64,000 bases of DNA from Oscillospiraceae bacterium (GTDB lineage: Bacteria > Bacillota > Clostridia > Oscillospirales > Oscillospiraceae): positions 62,001-126,000 of the forward strand of contig SVMD01000005.1 in assembly GCA_015067615.1 (NCBI GenBank). Reading direction: 5' to 3'. Under the pieces are notes generated by a model that saw nothing but the letters and a program-made list of their open reading frames with translations, was not told where the DNA came from and searched no databases. Of the stretch, positions 7,460 through 15,722 are shown one piece after another; position 1 is the first letter of the stretch; each line of letters starts with the position of its first letter. The translations under genes were made by a program, and so were the position numbers.

Positions 7460-8848
7460 TCATGCTGAAGCCGCCTGCTTTTCCAGAGGATTCCACTTTT
7501 TGCTGACATAGCAGTAGAAGAACAGCACAAACAGCAGCAGATTGTGGGCGATCATGCAGGCCCAGGCGGAGACCAGGCCGAAGGACAGCAGCTGGGTGCA
7601 GATAAAGGTGCCTACGATCCGCACACCCCACATGCCTAAGATATTGAAGGCGAAGGGCTGCTTCGTATTGCCCACGCCCAGCATCATGCCCTCCACAATG
7701 ATGGAGAAGCCGTAGAAGGGCTCGCTCAGGGCCACCATCCGCAGCACCGTGGTGCCGAGCTCAATGACTTCAGCGCTGTCGGAGAAGATGCCCACCAGGG
7801 GAGGCGCCAGCAGGAACAGTGCGCCGCCGGAGAGGATCATGAGAATGATCTCAATGGGAATGAACATCCGGGCCAGCTCGTTCATTCGCTGCTTATCGTT
7901 GGCGCCGTAGGCGTTGCCCGCCAGGGTGGCCGCAGCGGTCTGCATGCCGTAGCCGGGGATGTAGAAGGCGGATTCCACGGTGTTGGCGATGGTATGAGCG
8001 GCAGTGGCCACCTCACCCAGGGAGTTGATCATGGCGGCGAAGGCCACATAGCCCAGGGAGGTACCGAAGCGCTGGAGCATATTGGGCAGGGCAGTCTTCA
8101 GGCAGGGCTTCAGGATGGCCATGTCAGGGCGGAAGCTGGAGCCCCTGGGGGAGATCATGGGATGCTTCCACAGCACCATGGTGATCCGGATACCGCCGAA
8201 GGCAAAGGCAATGGCCGAGGCCACAGCGGCGCCAATGACGCCCATTCCCGCACCGGGCATGGTGAAAGTAACGCCCAGAACCGTCAGGGGACGGGTGGGG
8301 AAGATCAGCAGGAAGTTAAGAACCACGTTGATGATATTCACCCAGACGCCTACCTTCATGGGAGTCTTGGTGTCACCGGCGGCCCGGAGGGCGGTGCCCA
8401 AAATGATGGAGGCTGCCCGGGGCAGCATGGGCAGGTACAAAATGAAGAAATAGGTGGATGCCAGCTCCTGAATGCTCTCGTCCACCTGCATCCAAACGGG
8501 CACCAAGCCGCTTAAACCAAGAGTCAGGGCGGTGAACAGGGTGCCCACAATGGCTGTGACCAGCACTGCCTGGGACACGGCTTTGGAGGCTGCCTTTTGG
8601 TCCCCGGCACCGTAGGCCCGGGCGATGAAGGACAGGAAGCCAACACCCAGGGCCGAGACGGAGCTGCCGATGAGCCAGTTGACGGTGGTGGTGGCGCCTA
8701 CGGCGGCGGTGGCCTGGGTGCCCAAGCTGCCCACCATGGCGGTGTCGATGTACTGCACCGCCGTCTGCATCAGCTGCTCCAGCATGGTGGGCCAGGCCAG
8801 AGCCAGGATGGTGGCGATCATGGAGGTGTTTAAGATTCGTGTTCTCAT
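7460..8848 (-). CDS. MATE-family efflux transporter
   Basis: 462 residues with twelve predicted membrane helices, beginning MRTRILNTSMIATILALAWPT, with the two homologous MATE halves (PTMLEQLMQTAVQYIDTAMVG; FGTSLGYVAFAAMINSLG) clearly visible. It should export cationic drugs or metabolites in exchange for Na+ or H+. It starts one base after the stop of the Nudix gene, so the two are co-transcribed from the promoter at 9338. Substrate unknown. A second, unrelated-in-detail MATE gene lies at 11481. Confidence 0.93.
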   Translation of the reverse strand: MRTRILNTSMIATILALAWPTMLEQLMQTAVQYIDTAMVGSLGTQATAAVGATTTVNWLIGSSVSALGVGFLSFIARAYGAGDQKAASKAVSQAVLVTAIVGTLFTALTLGLSGLVPVWMQVDESIQELASTYFFILYLPMLPRAASIILGTALRAAGDTKTPMKVGVWVNIINVVLNFLLIFPTRPLTVLGVTFTMPGAGMGVIGAAVASAIAFAFGGIRITMVLWKHPMISPRGSSFRPDMAILKPCLKTALPNMLQRFGTSLGYVAFAAMINSLGEVATAAHTIANTVESAFYIPGYGMQTAAATLAGNAYGANDKQRMNELARMFIPIEIILMILSGGALFLLAPPLVGIFSDSAEVIELGTTVLRMVALSEPFYGFSIIVEGMMLGVGNTKQPFAFNILGMWGVRIVGTFICTQLLSFGLVSAWACMIAHNLLLFVLFFYCYVSKKWNPLEKQAASA

Positions 8849-8849
8849 A

Positions 8850-9305
8850 TCATTCTCCCACCGGGAAGGTGAGATCCTCCACTACCGTAAAGGGTTCCCG
8901 GATAAACGCAAAGAAATGGGCTTCTTTGTCCATGGACAGCATGTTTTTCAGGCGTTTTTTCGTCAGGGGGAAGGTGATCATCTGAAAGGCCTCTTCAGGA
9001 GTAGCCCAAACGACCTCGGTGCTTTCATCGCTGGTGGTCAGCTGGCCTCCGGCATAGCGGCAGACGAAATCGATGTTCACGATGTTATTTTCCACATTCT
9101 TGCAGATGCCCACAAACCGCTCAATCTCCACCTCCACCCCGGCTTCCTCCCGAATCTCCCGGTGTAGGGCCTGTTCAAAGGTTTCGCCGGGCTCAATCAG
9201 GCCCCCGGGATACTCCCAGCCCCGCCAGGGACTGTTCACCAGCAGAATTTTGCCGTTTCCGTCGTGGACCATAGCCGCAACGGATACCAGATGTGTGTAT
9301 TCCAT
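8850..9305 (-). CDS. Nudix hydrolase
   Basis: 151 residues with a complete Nudix box, GGLIEPGETFEQALHREIRE followed by EAGV (about residues 35-58), giving the Mg-binding REIREE core. It hydrolyses a nucleoside diphosphate linked to another moiety; the substrate cannot be deduced. It is first in a two-gene operon with the MATE exporter. The C-terminal part (about residues 100-151) is short and has no further recognisable domain. Confidence 0.92.
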   Translation of the reverse strand: MEYTHLVSVAAMVHDGNGKILLVNSPWRGWEYPGGLIEPGETFEQALHREIREEAGVEVEIERFVGICKNVENNIVNIDFVCRYAGGQLTTSDESTEVVWATPEEAFQMITFPLTKKRLKNMLSMDKEAHFFAFIREPFTVVEDLTFPVGE

Positions 9306-9337
9306 AGGTTTTTCTCCTTATTTTTCTCATGCATTTT

Positions 9338-9366
9338 ATTATATCACGTCAATTCTTCCATAACAA
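9338..9366 (-). promoter_or_regulatory. Promoter of the Nudix-MATE operon
   Basis: Minus strand TTGTTA (9366-9361), 17-bp spacer, TATAAT (9343-9338). Confidence 0.7.
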
Positions 9367-9423
9367 GTGTAGCTTTTTGCTGAAAGGTGATTTATAATAA
9401 AAATAAAACCGGAGGCGGTGGCT

Positions 9424-10155
9424 ATGCCCTTTCATAACCAGACCCATCCCATCATGGCCTGGGAACAAAGCTTGATCGGCGAGGATTCCTGCCTGACCAC
9501 AACCTATTTTTCCTGCCCCATCGCCCAGGTGCATGTCGTTCGTCACTATCCTTTCGACGAGAACGTGAATTGCGATGTGGAAGTGCTGTTCCGGGACGGA
9601 AGCCAATACAAATGGCAAAATAAACACGTTTGTACTGCCTATAACAGTCAGTTCGGCATCAGTGTATCCAGAGACGGACGCTTTCTCTTTGTCCAGACCT
9701 GGGACAAGGGTATGTTCTGCTATGATGCAAAAACCGGCACTCAGGTTTGGCGCACCAAGCGCCGCTTTGGCATTACAAACATCTTCGTCACCGAATCCAC
9801 CATTCTCGTCCACCAACATGAGAAAGCTCTGCAGCTTTTGCACATCGAGACCGGCGAGGTTTTGAAGGAAAAGAAACCTGCCCGTGACTGGGGATTCCAC
9901 CCTCTGGATGACCGGCATCTGATCTGCCACACCTGCGCAAAGCATTGGGAGATCATCCGGGCGGAGGATCTGGAAACTGTGGAAGTTATTCCCGCAAAGA
10001 AGTTCCCCGGTGACCGCTGGCGCGTCCGGAATGTGTACCTGGAAGAAGGAATCGTAAAATACGAAGCCTTCCACGATGGAGGGATGAAGGACGGAAAACA
10101 CATCTGTGAAATAGAACACGGAATCATTGAAACACATTATCAGGAGGCAACGTAA
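9424..10155 (+). CDS. Uncharacterised protein with beta-propeller-like repeats
   Basis: 243 residues from the ATG at 9424, 8 bases after GGAGG; a GTG two codons earlier lies too close to the ribosome site. No catalytic motif is seen. The middle contains PQQ/WD-like blades (SVSRDGRFLFVQTWDKG, YDAKTGTQVWRTK, LHIETGEVLKEKKP), so the fold is probably a small beta-propeller or part of one. No signal peptide, so cytosolic. A TATAAT box lies at 9393-9398 but no good -35. It ends one base before the nitroreductase start, so they are probably one operon. Function unknown. Confidence 0.75.
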   Translation: MPFHNQTHPIMAWEQSLIGEDSCLTTTYFSCPIAQVHVVRHYPFDENVNCDVEVLFRDGSQYKWQNKHVCTAYNSQFGISVSRDGRFLFVQTWDKGMFCYDAKTGTQVWRTKRRFGITNIFVTESTILVHQHEKALQLLHIETGEVLKEKKPARDWGFHPLDDRHLICHTCAKHWEIIRAEDLETVEVIPAKKFPGDRWRVRNVYLEEGIVKYEAFHDGGMKDGKHICEIEHGIIETHYQEAT

Positions 10156-10668
10156 ATGGAAGCTATGAAAAATCTGTTGGAGCGCCGCTCCATCCGTAAG
10201 TACAAGGAAACCCAGGTTCCCGACGAGCTGCTGGACCAGGTCCTCACCGCAGGACTGTATGCGCCCACGGGCATGAACCGCCAGAATGTGGTGATGGTGG
10301 CAGTCCGGGACAAGGAGACCCGGGATCAGATGATGAAGCTGAATGCCGCGGTCATGGGCCGGGAGGGTGACCCCTTCTACGGCGCACCCTGCGTCATCGT
10401 GGTGCTGGGCGACCCGGATGTGTATCCCGTGGTGGAGAACGGATCGCTGGTGCTGGGCAACCTGATGAATGCCGCTCATGCGGTGGGCCTGGGCAGCTGC
10501 TGGATCCACCGGGCAAAGCAGACCTTCGAGACCGAGGAGGGCAAGGCCCTGCTGCGGGCCTGGGGCCTGAAGGAAAACCTGGTGGGCATCGGCAACTGCA
10601 TCCTGGGCTACCCCGACGAAGACCCCGCTCCCAAACCCCGGCTGGAGGGAAGAATCCTCAAGGTTTGA
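10156..10668 (+). CDS. Nitroreductase family protein
   Basis: 170 residues. N-terminal LLERRSIRKYKETQVPDELL and LYAPTGMNRQN are the FMN-binding signatures of the family, and the C-terminal GIGNCILGYPDEDPAPKPR closes the fold. It likely reduces nitro, quinone or enone compounds with NAD(P)H in the cytosol. The ribosome site AGGAGG lies inside the end of the previous gene and the start immediately follows its stop codon, so the two are coupled. Substrate unknown. Confidence 0.9.
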   Translation: MEAMKNLLERRSIRKYKETQVPDELLDQVLTAGLYAPTGMNRQNVVMVAVRDKETRDQMMKLNAAVMGREGDPFYGAPCVIVVLGDPDVYPVVENGSLVLGNLMNAAHAVGLGSCWIHRAKQTFETEEGKALLRAWGLKENLVGIGNCILGYPDEDPAPKPRLEGRILKV

Positions 10669-10676
10669 GGAGACGT

Positions 10677-10867
10677 TAAATTAGCGTTTAGCATACCAAA
10701 GCCTTCCCCTCTGGGGAAGGTGGCACGGCGAAGCCGTGACGGAAGAGGGCCGTACAATGTTCCAAAATCTGCCGTATTTCGGCGCGTTTTTGCCTCTCCC
10801 GCCCCCTATGGGGGCACCCTCCCCAAAGGGGAGGGCATTGCGGCTTACGCCGCTAAACGATAATTTA
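10677..10867. repeat. Intergenic inverted-end repeat, class A-like core
   Basis: Ends TAAATTAGCGTTTAG (10677-10691, one mismatch to the consensus) and CTAAACGATAATTTA (10853-10867). The core carries CCTTCCCC facing GGGGAAGG and CACGGC facing GCCGTG hairpins. No coding potential. Confidence 0.75.
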
Positions 10868-10881
10868 CCTGACAACTGGAA

Positions 10882-10909
10882 ACTCCCGGACTCAAATGAG
10901 TCCGGGAGT
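10882..10909 (-). terminator. Hairpin downstream of the XRE regulator gene
   Basis: Stem ACTCCCGGACTC (10882-10893) with GAGTCCGGGAGT (10898-10909), loop AAAT. The T tract on the minus strand is poor, so termination strength is uncertain. Confidence 0.6.
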
Positions 10910-10912
10910 ATG

Positions 10913-11305
10913 TTATATATCCCGCATGTTTTTCAGCGCCAGGCAGAAGATACCCACACCCGCCATGAAAAAATAGGCGCTCCAGGGGGTATGGTGCTCG
11001 ATGACGGAGATCACCGCCAGGGCTACACCCATAGCCAGGGGCATGGTGCTGAGGATCAGGGTGATGACCTTATTCCAGTCGGTCCGTTGTTCGTCACCGG
11101 GCTTTACGTCCATCAGCACATTCACCGTGGTGCCCAGGGCCTCCGCCAGCCGGGGGATGGAGCTGATATCCGGGCAGGAGAGGTTCCGCTCCCATTTGGA
11201 TACCGCCTTGTCCGTAACGCCCATTTTGTCCGCCAGGTCCTTCTGGGTCATGCCCTGCTCCCGGCGCAGATTGCTGATGATCTCGCCCATGGTTTGCTTT
11301 GCCAT
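10913..11305 (-). CDS. XRE-family transcriptional regulator with membrane tail
   Basis: 130 residues from the ATG at 11305, 8 bases after AAGGAG. An N-terminal helix-turn-helix (residues 4-62: IISNLRREQGMTQKDLADKMGVTDKAVSKWE) is followed by two hydrophobic helices (VITLILSTMPLAMGVALAVISVI and YFFMAGVGIFCLAL), giving a membrane-tethered DNA-binding protein, a common clostridial design. It is divergent from the MATE gene at 11481, with a 9-bp-arm palindrome between, so it probably controls that exporter and itself. Confidence 0.88.
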   Translation of the reverse strand: MAKQTMGEIISNLRREQGMTQKDLADKMGVTDKAVSKWERNLSCPDISSIPRLAEALGTTVNVLMDVKPGDEQRTDWNKVITLILSTMPLAMGVALAVISVIEHHTPWSAYFFMAGVGIFCLALKNMRDI

Positions 11306-11334
11306 ACGCAACACTCCTTATCTGTGATGGGCTC

Positions 11335-11363
11335 ATTATCGCATAAATCTGAAAATAAGTAAA
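11335..11363 (-). promoter_or_regulatory. Promoter of the XRE regulator gene
   Basis: Minus strand TTTACT (11363-11358), 17-bp spacer, GATAAT (11340-11335). Confidence 0.6.
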
Positions 11364-11380
11364 CCGACCCCCGGTAGAAT

Positions 11381-11403
11381 CCGGGAAACCGGAAGTTTCC
11401 CGG
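11381..11403. promoter_or_regulatory. Palindrome between the XRE and MATE promoters
   Basis: CCGGGAAAC (11381-11389) and GTTTCCCGG (11395-11403) are perfect 9-bp arms around CGGAA. Outer AAACCG (11361) and CGGTTT (11404) extend the symmetry. Its place between divergent promoters suggests an operator for the XRE protein. Confidence 0.5.
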
Positions 11404-11423
11404 CGGTTTACCCGGCCTGAAGG

Positions 11424-11452
11424 TTGACTGATACTGAAAATTTACCTATAAT
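11424..11452 (+). promoter_or_regulatory. Promoter of the second MATE gene
   Basis: TTGACT (11424-11429), 17-bp spacer, TATAAT (11447-11452). It rules out the upstream in-frame start at 11424. Confidence 0.85.
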
Positions 11453-11480
11453 AGAAGAAAAAATGAAGGAGTGGATGCCC

Positions 11481-12839
11481 ATGGCCCAGAATAACCCCAG
11501 AGCGTACCTGTTTGAATCTATGCCCATCCCCAAAGCGGTGATGGAGCTGTCCATCCCCATGGTGGTGACCAGCCTTGTAATGGTGGTCTACAACCTGGCG
11601 GATACCTTCTTCGTGGGTATGCTTAATGACCCCATCCAGAATGCCGCCGTGACCCTGGCATACCCGGTGATGCTGGCCTTCAACGCGGTGAACAATCTCT
11701 TCGGCGTGGGTACCTCCAGCGTCATGAGCCGCAGCCTGGGCGCCGGCGACCATGAAAAGGTCCGCTCCGCCTCTGCCTTCGGCTTCTACGGCAGCGTGTT
11801 CAGCGGCCTGCTGTTTGCGCTGCTTTGCACAGTGCTCCTGGGCCCGCTGCTGAATCTGCTGGGCGCCGATGATACTACCCGCCAGGCTACGAAGGATTAC
11901 ATGTTCTGGACCGTCACCTGCGGTGCCATGCCTGCTATTTTGAATGTGGTCCAGGGTCAGATGGTCCGGGCTGAGGGCGCGTCGCTGCATGCCAGCATCG
12001 GCACCATGAGCGGCTGTGTGCTGAATATCCTTCTGGACCCCATCTTCATCCTGCCCTGGGGCCTGAACATGGGCGCCGCCGGTGCGGGCCTTGCCACCTT
12101 CATCTCCAACTGCGTATCCTGCGGCTATTTCTTTGTGCTGGCCCGGGTGAAGAAGGGCAATACATTCATCTGCCTGGATATCCGCAAGCTAAAAACCCTT
12201 TCCAAAGATGTGGTGCTGGGTATCCTGGGTGTGGGCGTCCCTGCCTCCATCCAGAATCTGCTGAATGTGACAGGTTCCACCATCCTCAACAACTTCACCG
12301 CGGCCTACGGCGCTGCCGCTGTGGCTGCCATGGGCGTGGCGCACAAGATCAATATGCTGCCGCTGCAGGTCACCATGGGCTTCTCCCAGGGCATCATGCC
12401 TCTGGTCAGCTACAATTACGCCAGCGGCAACCGCAAGCGCATGAAGGACAGCATCCTCTTTGCCAGCGGTATCATCACACCCGTGATGATTCTGGTCACG
12501 GTGGGCTACTGGCTGGGTGCCCCCGGACTCATCCGGCTGTTTATGGACAATCCGGAGATCGTTGCCTACGGCAGCGCGTTCCTGCGGGGTATGTGCCTGG
12601 GCATGACCTTCATGTGCATCGACTTCATGGCGGTGGGCGTGTTCGCCTCCCTGGGCATGGGCAAGCGGTCCCTGACCTTTGCCATCCTGCGCAAGATCGT
12701 GCTGGAAATCCCGCTGCTGTTCATCCTGAACGCCCTGTTCCCCCTGTACGGCCTGGCCTATGCCCAGTCCATTACGGAATTCTGCCTGGCCATCGCTGCC
12801 ATCGTAATGCTGCTGAAAATATTCAAACAGAACAAGTAA
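11481..12839 (+). CDS. MATE-family efflux transporter
   Basis: 452 residues from the ATG at 11481, 9 bases after AAGGAG and downstream of the promoter's -10 box. Twelve hydrophobic helices; the signature SIPMVVTSLVMVVYNLADTFFVG and the second-half repeat GVGVPASIQNLLNVTGSTILNNF mark the NorM/DinF-like branch typical of Firmicutes. It exports an unknown organic cation or toxic metabolite with ion antiport. The divergent XRE regulator is its likely controller. It ends in a strong bidirectional terminator. Confidence 0.93.
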   Translation: MAQNNPRAYLFESMPIPKAVMELSIPMVVTSLVMVVYNLADTFFVGMLNDPIQNAAVTLAYPVMLAFNAVNNLFGVGTSSVMSRSLGAGDHEKVRSASAFGFYGSVFSGLLFALLCTVLLGPLLNLLGADDTTRQATKDYMFWTVTCGAMPAILNVVQGQMVRAEGASLHASIGTMSGCVLNILLDPIFILPWGLNMGAAGAGLATFISNCVSCGYFFVLARVKKGNTFICLDIRKLKTLSKDVVLGILGVGVPASIQNLLNVTGSTILNNFTAAYGAAAVAAMGVAHKINMLPLQVTMGFSQGIMPLVSYNYASGNRKRMKDSILFASGIITPVMILVTVGYWLGAPGLIRLFMDNPEIVAYGSAFLRGMCLGMTFMCIDFMAVGVFASLGMGKRSLTFAILRKIVLEIPLLFILNALFPLYGLAYAQSITEFCLAIAAIVMLLKIFKQNK

Positions 12840-12843
12840 AAGG

Positions 12844-12879
12844 AATTACCCGGCACCAAAACGGTGCCGGGTAATTTTT
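12844..12879. terminator. Bidirectional terminator between convergent genes
   Basis: Stem AATTACCCGGCACC (12844-12857) with GGTGCCGGGTAATT (12863-12876), T-rich on both sides. It serves the MATE gene (+) and the phosphotransferase gene (-). Confidence 0.88.
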
Positions 12880-13754
12880 CAGGGCTGATGATACCAGCTG
12901 GGGACCACGGTGCGGAAATGGTCGTACCAGCTGAGGATATCCGCTGCCTGACGGCGCATGACCTGGATCTCGCCCTCGCCGAAGGGGATGGCCCAGGGCA
13001 GGCTGCTTAAGGTGTTGGAGCTGATGTACAGAGCCAAAAGCTGCCAGAATTCCAGAGGAACATCCCGGTCAAAATAAGTGTCCACCAGGCCCGTGGCGAA
13101 GGCGGGGGACAACTGGGCGCACCAGACGATCCGGTTGAACTCCTCCCAGGGGTCGCCGTAATCGTCACGGTCAAAGTCGATGACCGTAAGAACGCCGTTA
13201 TCATCGATTATCATATTGCCCGTGTGGTAGTCTCCGTGCTGGAAGCACTGGGGACGGTCAGACAGCAGATGCCGGGTAGCGGCAATGTGGCGCAGGAAAG
13301 CGCCGCCGTCCGCATATTTCAGCTCACAGGCTTCGTACATGGCGATCTTCCGATCGATTTTCCGGTTGAATCGGTCTGCCCAGGGTTCAATGCCATCGGG
13401 GGCAGGGAGGGAGTGGATCTTTTTCAGTATCCGGCCTGCGTCCAGACCGTAGGCGTACTGCTTTTGTGGGGGCAGTGTGGGCAGGATATCCTCTGCGCCG
13501 CTGCCCCGGATCCAGCGCTGGATGGAATAGGGACCCTCCTCACAGACGCCGAATTCGATCGGGTCACACATGGGGATGCCCAGCCCGGCCACGATCTCCA
13601 TCCGGGCGAACTGCTGCTTTGCCCGGTCCAGACGCTCAGGCGGGGAGACCCGCAGGAGATATTCGGCTCCCTCCGGGGTGGATACATGGTACTTTCTGTC
13701 CCCGGACCAGCCTTTGTCAATTGGCGTTTTCTCAATCATGTTATCGTAGATCAT
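12879..13754 (-). CDS. Aminoglycoside phosphotransferase-family kinase
   Basis: 291 residues. The kinase catalytic loop is HGDYHTGNMI and the metal-binding motif VIDFDRDDYGDPWEE, as in the APH/choline kinase superfamily. The N-terminal nucleotide lobe is short (starts IEKTPIDKGWSGDRKYHV). The substrate could be an aminoglycoside, macrolide, amino sugar or choline; resistance is not demonstrated. No clear ribosome site precedes either possible start (13754 or 13739), and the gene begins only 16 bases after the terminator of the sugar-transport operon, so its own promoter is not visible and low-level read-through is likely. Confidence 0.85.
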   Translation of the reverse strand: MIYDNMIEKTPIDKGWSGDRKYHVSTPEGAEYLLRVSPPERLDRAKQQFARMEIVAGLGIPMCDPIEFGVCEEGPYSIQRWIRGSGAEDILPTLPPQKQYAYGLDAGRILKKIHSLPAPDGIEPWADRFNRKIDRKIAMYEACELKYADGGAFLRHIAATRHLLSDRPQCFQHGDYHTGNMIIDDNGVLTVIDFDRDDYGDPWEEFNRIVWCAQLSPAFATGLVDTYFDRDVPLEFWQLLALYISSNTLSSLPWAIPFGEGEIQVMRRQAADILSWYDHFRTVVPSWYHQP

Positions 13755-13770
13755 AGCAAAAAAGAGGGAA

Positions 13771-13800
13771 ACAGCAGGGAATCATTTGATTCCCTGCTGT
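13771..13800 (-). terminator. Terminator of the sugar ABC importer operon
   Basis: Stem ACAGCAGGGAATCA (13771-13784) with TGATTCCCTGCTGT (13787-13800); minus-strand downstream is T-rich (TTTCCCTCTTTTTT). Confidence 0.85.
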
Positions 13801-13817
13801 AATGGGTGGATGACGGT

Positions 13818-14669
13818 TTAGCCCTTGACGCCGCCGGCGGTGAGGCCGCTGGTCAGGTTCTTCTCGATGGACATGAACATGATCAGCACGGGGATGATGG
13901 CGAAGAGGGAAGCGGCGAAGAGGTACTGCCACTCGATGATGTTGTAGCCGTTGAAGATGTTGATACCAACGGTCAGGGGCTTGAAGGTATCGGTGGAGAT
14001 CAGGCACAGGGCCACGGTGTACTCATTCCATGCGTTGATGAAGATGAAGATCAGGGTGGTGACGATGCCGGGAGCTGCCATGGGCAGCAGCACCTTGAAC
14101 ATGGACTGCATCCGGTTGCAGCCGTCGATCTTGGCGGCCTGCTCCATTTCTTCACTGATGCTCATGAAGGTACCGCGCAGCAGCCAGATGGTGAAGGCCT
14201 GGTTAAAGGCGGCGTTGATGAAGATCAGACCGATGATGCTGTTGGACATATGCAGGGTGGACATGACCTTGTAGATACCGATCAGCAGCACCACAGGGGC
14301 GAACATCTGGGAGACGATGATGAAGCCCAGGAATGCGGTCTGGCCCTTGAACTTCATACGGGCCAGGGCGTAGGCGGCGGGGATGCCGCAGAGCATGGCG
14401 ATGAGGGAGGAGCCGGTGGCGATGAGGATGGAGTTGAGCATGTAGGTGCCCATGGGCGCCCGCTTCCAGATCTCCAGGAAGTTTTCCCACATGGGCTTAA
14501 TAGGCAGCACGGTGCTGTTCATGGAGAAGATCTCACTGCGGCTCTTCAGGGAGGTGCAGACCATGACAAAGTAGGGATACAGGATGAAAATGCAGATCAG
14601 GGAGACCACCAGGTACAGCATGGTCCGGGAGAAGATCTCCTTGGGAGTCAGAGCTTTTTTCATGATCAT
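13818..14669 (-). CDS. Carbohydrate ABC transporter permease (MalG type)
   Basis: 283 residues, six membrane helices, with the EAA loop EEMEQAAKIDGCNRMQ that docks on the ATPase. It is the second membrane subunit of a CUT1-type sugar importer. It overlaps the MalF-type gene by 4 bases (14666-14669). No ATPase gene is present in the operon, so the importer probably borrows a shared MsmK/UgpC-type ATPase encoded elsewhere, which is normal for Firmicute CUT1 systems. Confidence 0.93.
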   Translation of the reverse strand: MIMKKALTPKEIFSRTMLYLVVSLICIFILYPYFVMVCTSLKSRSEIFSMNSTVLPIKPMWENFLEIWKRAPMGTYMLNSILIATGSSLIAMLCGIPAAYALARMKFKGQTAFLGFIIVSQMFAPVVLLIGIYKVMSTLHMSNSIIGLIFINAAFNQAFTIWLLRGTFMSISEEMEQAAKIDGCNRMQSMFKVLLPMAAPGIVTTLIFIFINAWNEYTVALCLISTDTFKPLTVGINIFNGYNIIEWQYLFAASLFAIIPVLIMFMSIEKNLTSGLTAGGVKG

Positions 14670-15571
14670 TCATCTCCTTTCTTCAGAGTGGAAACCATGT
14701 ACACGCTGGCGCAGATCAGCAGGATGGTAAAGCCGATGACGGAGACCGCGGCGGCTTCGCCCTGTTTGCCGTTGTAGAAGGCCAGCTTGTACAGATATGT
14801 AACCAGGGTGTCAGTCTGATAGGCGGGGTCACCCTTGGTCATGGTCCAGACGATGGGGAAGGAGTTGAAGACGTAGATGATGTTCAGCACGGTGGCCACG
14901 GTCAGGGAGTTCTTGACCAGGGGCAGGGTGATGTTGAACAGCTTCTGGAAGTAGCCGGCGCCGTCCACGGTGGCAGCCTCGTAGTAGCTGTCATCGATGC
15001 TCTGCAGGCCGGACAGGACGGTAAAGCACACGAAGGGAATGGTGACGAAGATACCACAGGCGATTTCCCAGGCGAAGAAGGCCTCGGGGGTGGGGGTCCA
15101 GTCGATATTGGTCTGGATCAGGCCCATGGTCTTCAGCAGGGCATTCAGAGCGCCGTAGTCCTTGTTGATGATGAACTTCCAGGCAGAGGCCTGAATGACC
15201 AGGGTGGTGGCCCAGGGGAAAACCACGATAGCACGGGCGATCTTGCGGCCCTTGAACTTATTGTTCAGCAGCAGTGCCAGGATGAAGCCCAGAACGGTGG
15301 ACAGGACGACCACCAGGATGGTCCAGACCACGGTGTTGCTCAGGACCTTGCTGAACTCGGGGTTGTCCATGACATTCAGGAAGTTGGCGAAGCCTGCGAA
15401 GCCCCGGATCCGGCCGGTCTTGCTGACTTCGCTGAAGGCCATGCGGAAGACGGTGAAGATGGGGATGATGATGAAGATCGTCATCAGAATGATACTGGGA
15501 GCGATCCACAGGTAGGGCTCTGCTCTGCGGAGCAGAGGGCTCTTGTTTGCGGCGGATGTTTTCTTGCTCAC
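14666..15571 (-). CDS. Carbohydrate ABC transporter permease (MalF type)
   Basis: 301 residues from a GTG start at 15571, which has GAGGAGG 8 bases upstream; the ATG 13 codons earlier lacks a ribosome site. Six helices, with the EAA loop SYYEAATVDGAGYFQKLFNITLP. It forms the CUT1 membrane pair with the MalG-type protein. It follows the binding-protein gene after a 150-base gap holding two hairpins, a common way to make more binding protein than permease. Confidence 0.93.
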   Translation of the reverse strand: MSKKTSAANKSPLLRRAEPYLWIAPSIILMTIFIIIPIFTVFRMAFSEVSKTGRIRGFAGFANFLNVMDNPEFSKVLSNTVVWTILVVVLSTVLGFILALLLNNKFKGRKIARAIVVFPWATTLVIQASAWKFIINKDYGALNALLKTMGLIQTNIDWTPTPEAFFAWEIACGIFVTIPFVCFTVLSGLQSIDDSYYEAATVDGAGYFQKLFNITLPLVKNSLTVATVLNIIYVFNSFPIVWTMTKGDPAYQTDTLVTYLYKLAFYNGKQGEAAAVSVIGFTILLICASVYMVSTLKKGDE

Positions 15572-15615
15572 GTTTATTACCTCCTCAACTTTTGTTGCAG
15601 CCACTTTCAAAATGC

Positions 15616-15682
15616 GCCTCTTTCAGTTCACTTTGAAAGAGGCTGCAAATCAGAATGGGCCGGGCCCTGAAGCCCGGCCCAT
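15616..15682 (-). promoter_or_regulatory. Tandem hairpins between binding-protein and permease genes
   Basis: Stem GCCTCTTTCA (15616-15625) with TGAAAGAGGC (15634-15643), and a GC-rich stem ATGGGCCGGGC (15655-15665) with GCCCGGCCCAT (15672-15682). They lack long T runs, so they more likely stabilise the upstream mRNA or act as partial terminators than stop transcription fully. Confidence 0.65.
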
Positions 15683-15722
15683 CTTTATGCGTTAGATGCG
15701 GTTAGGGGTTATGGGTGCTTGC

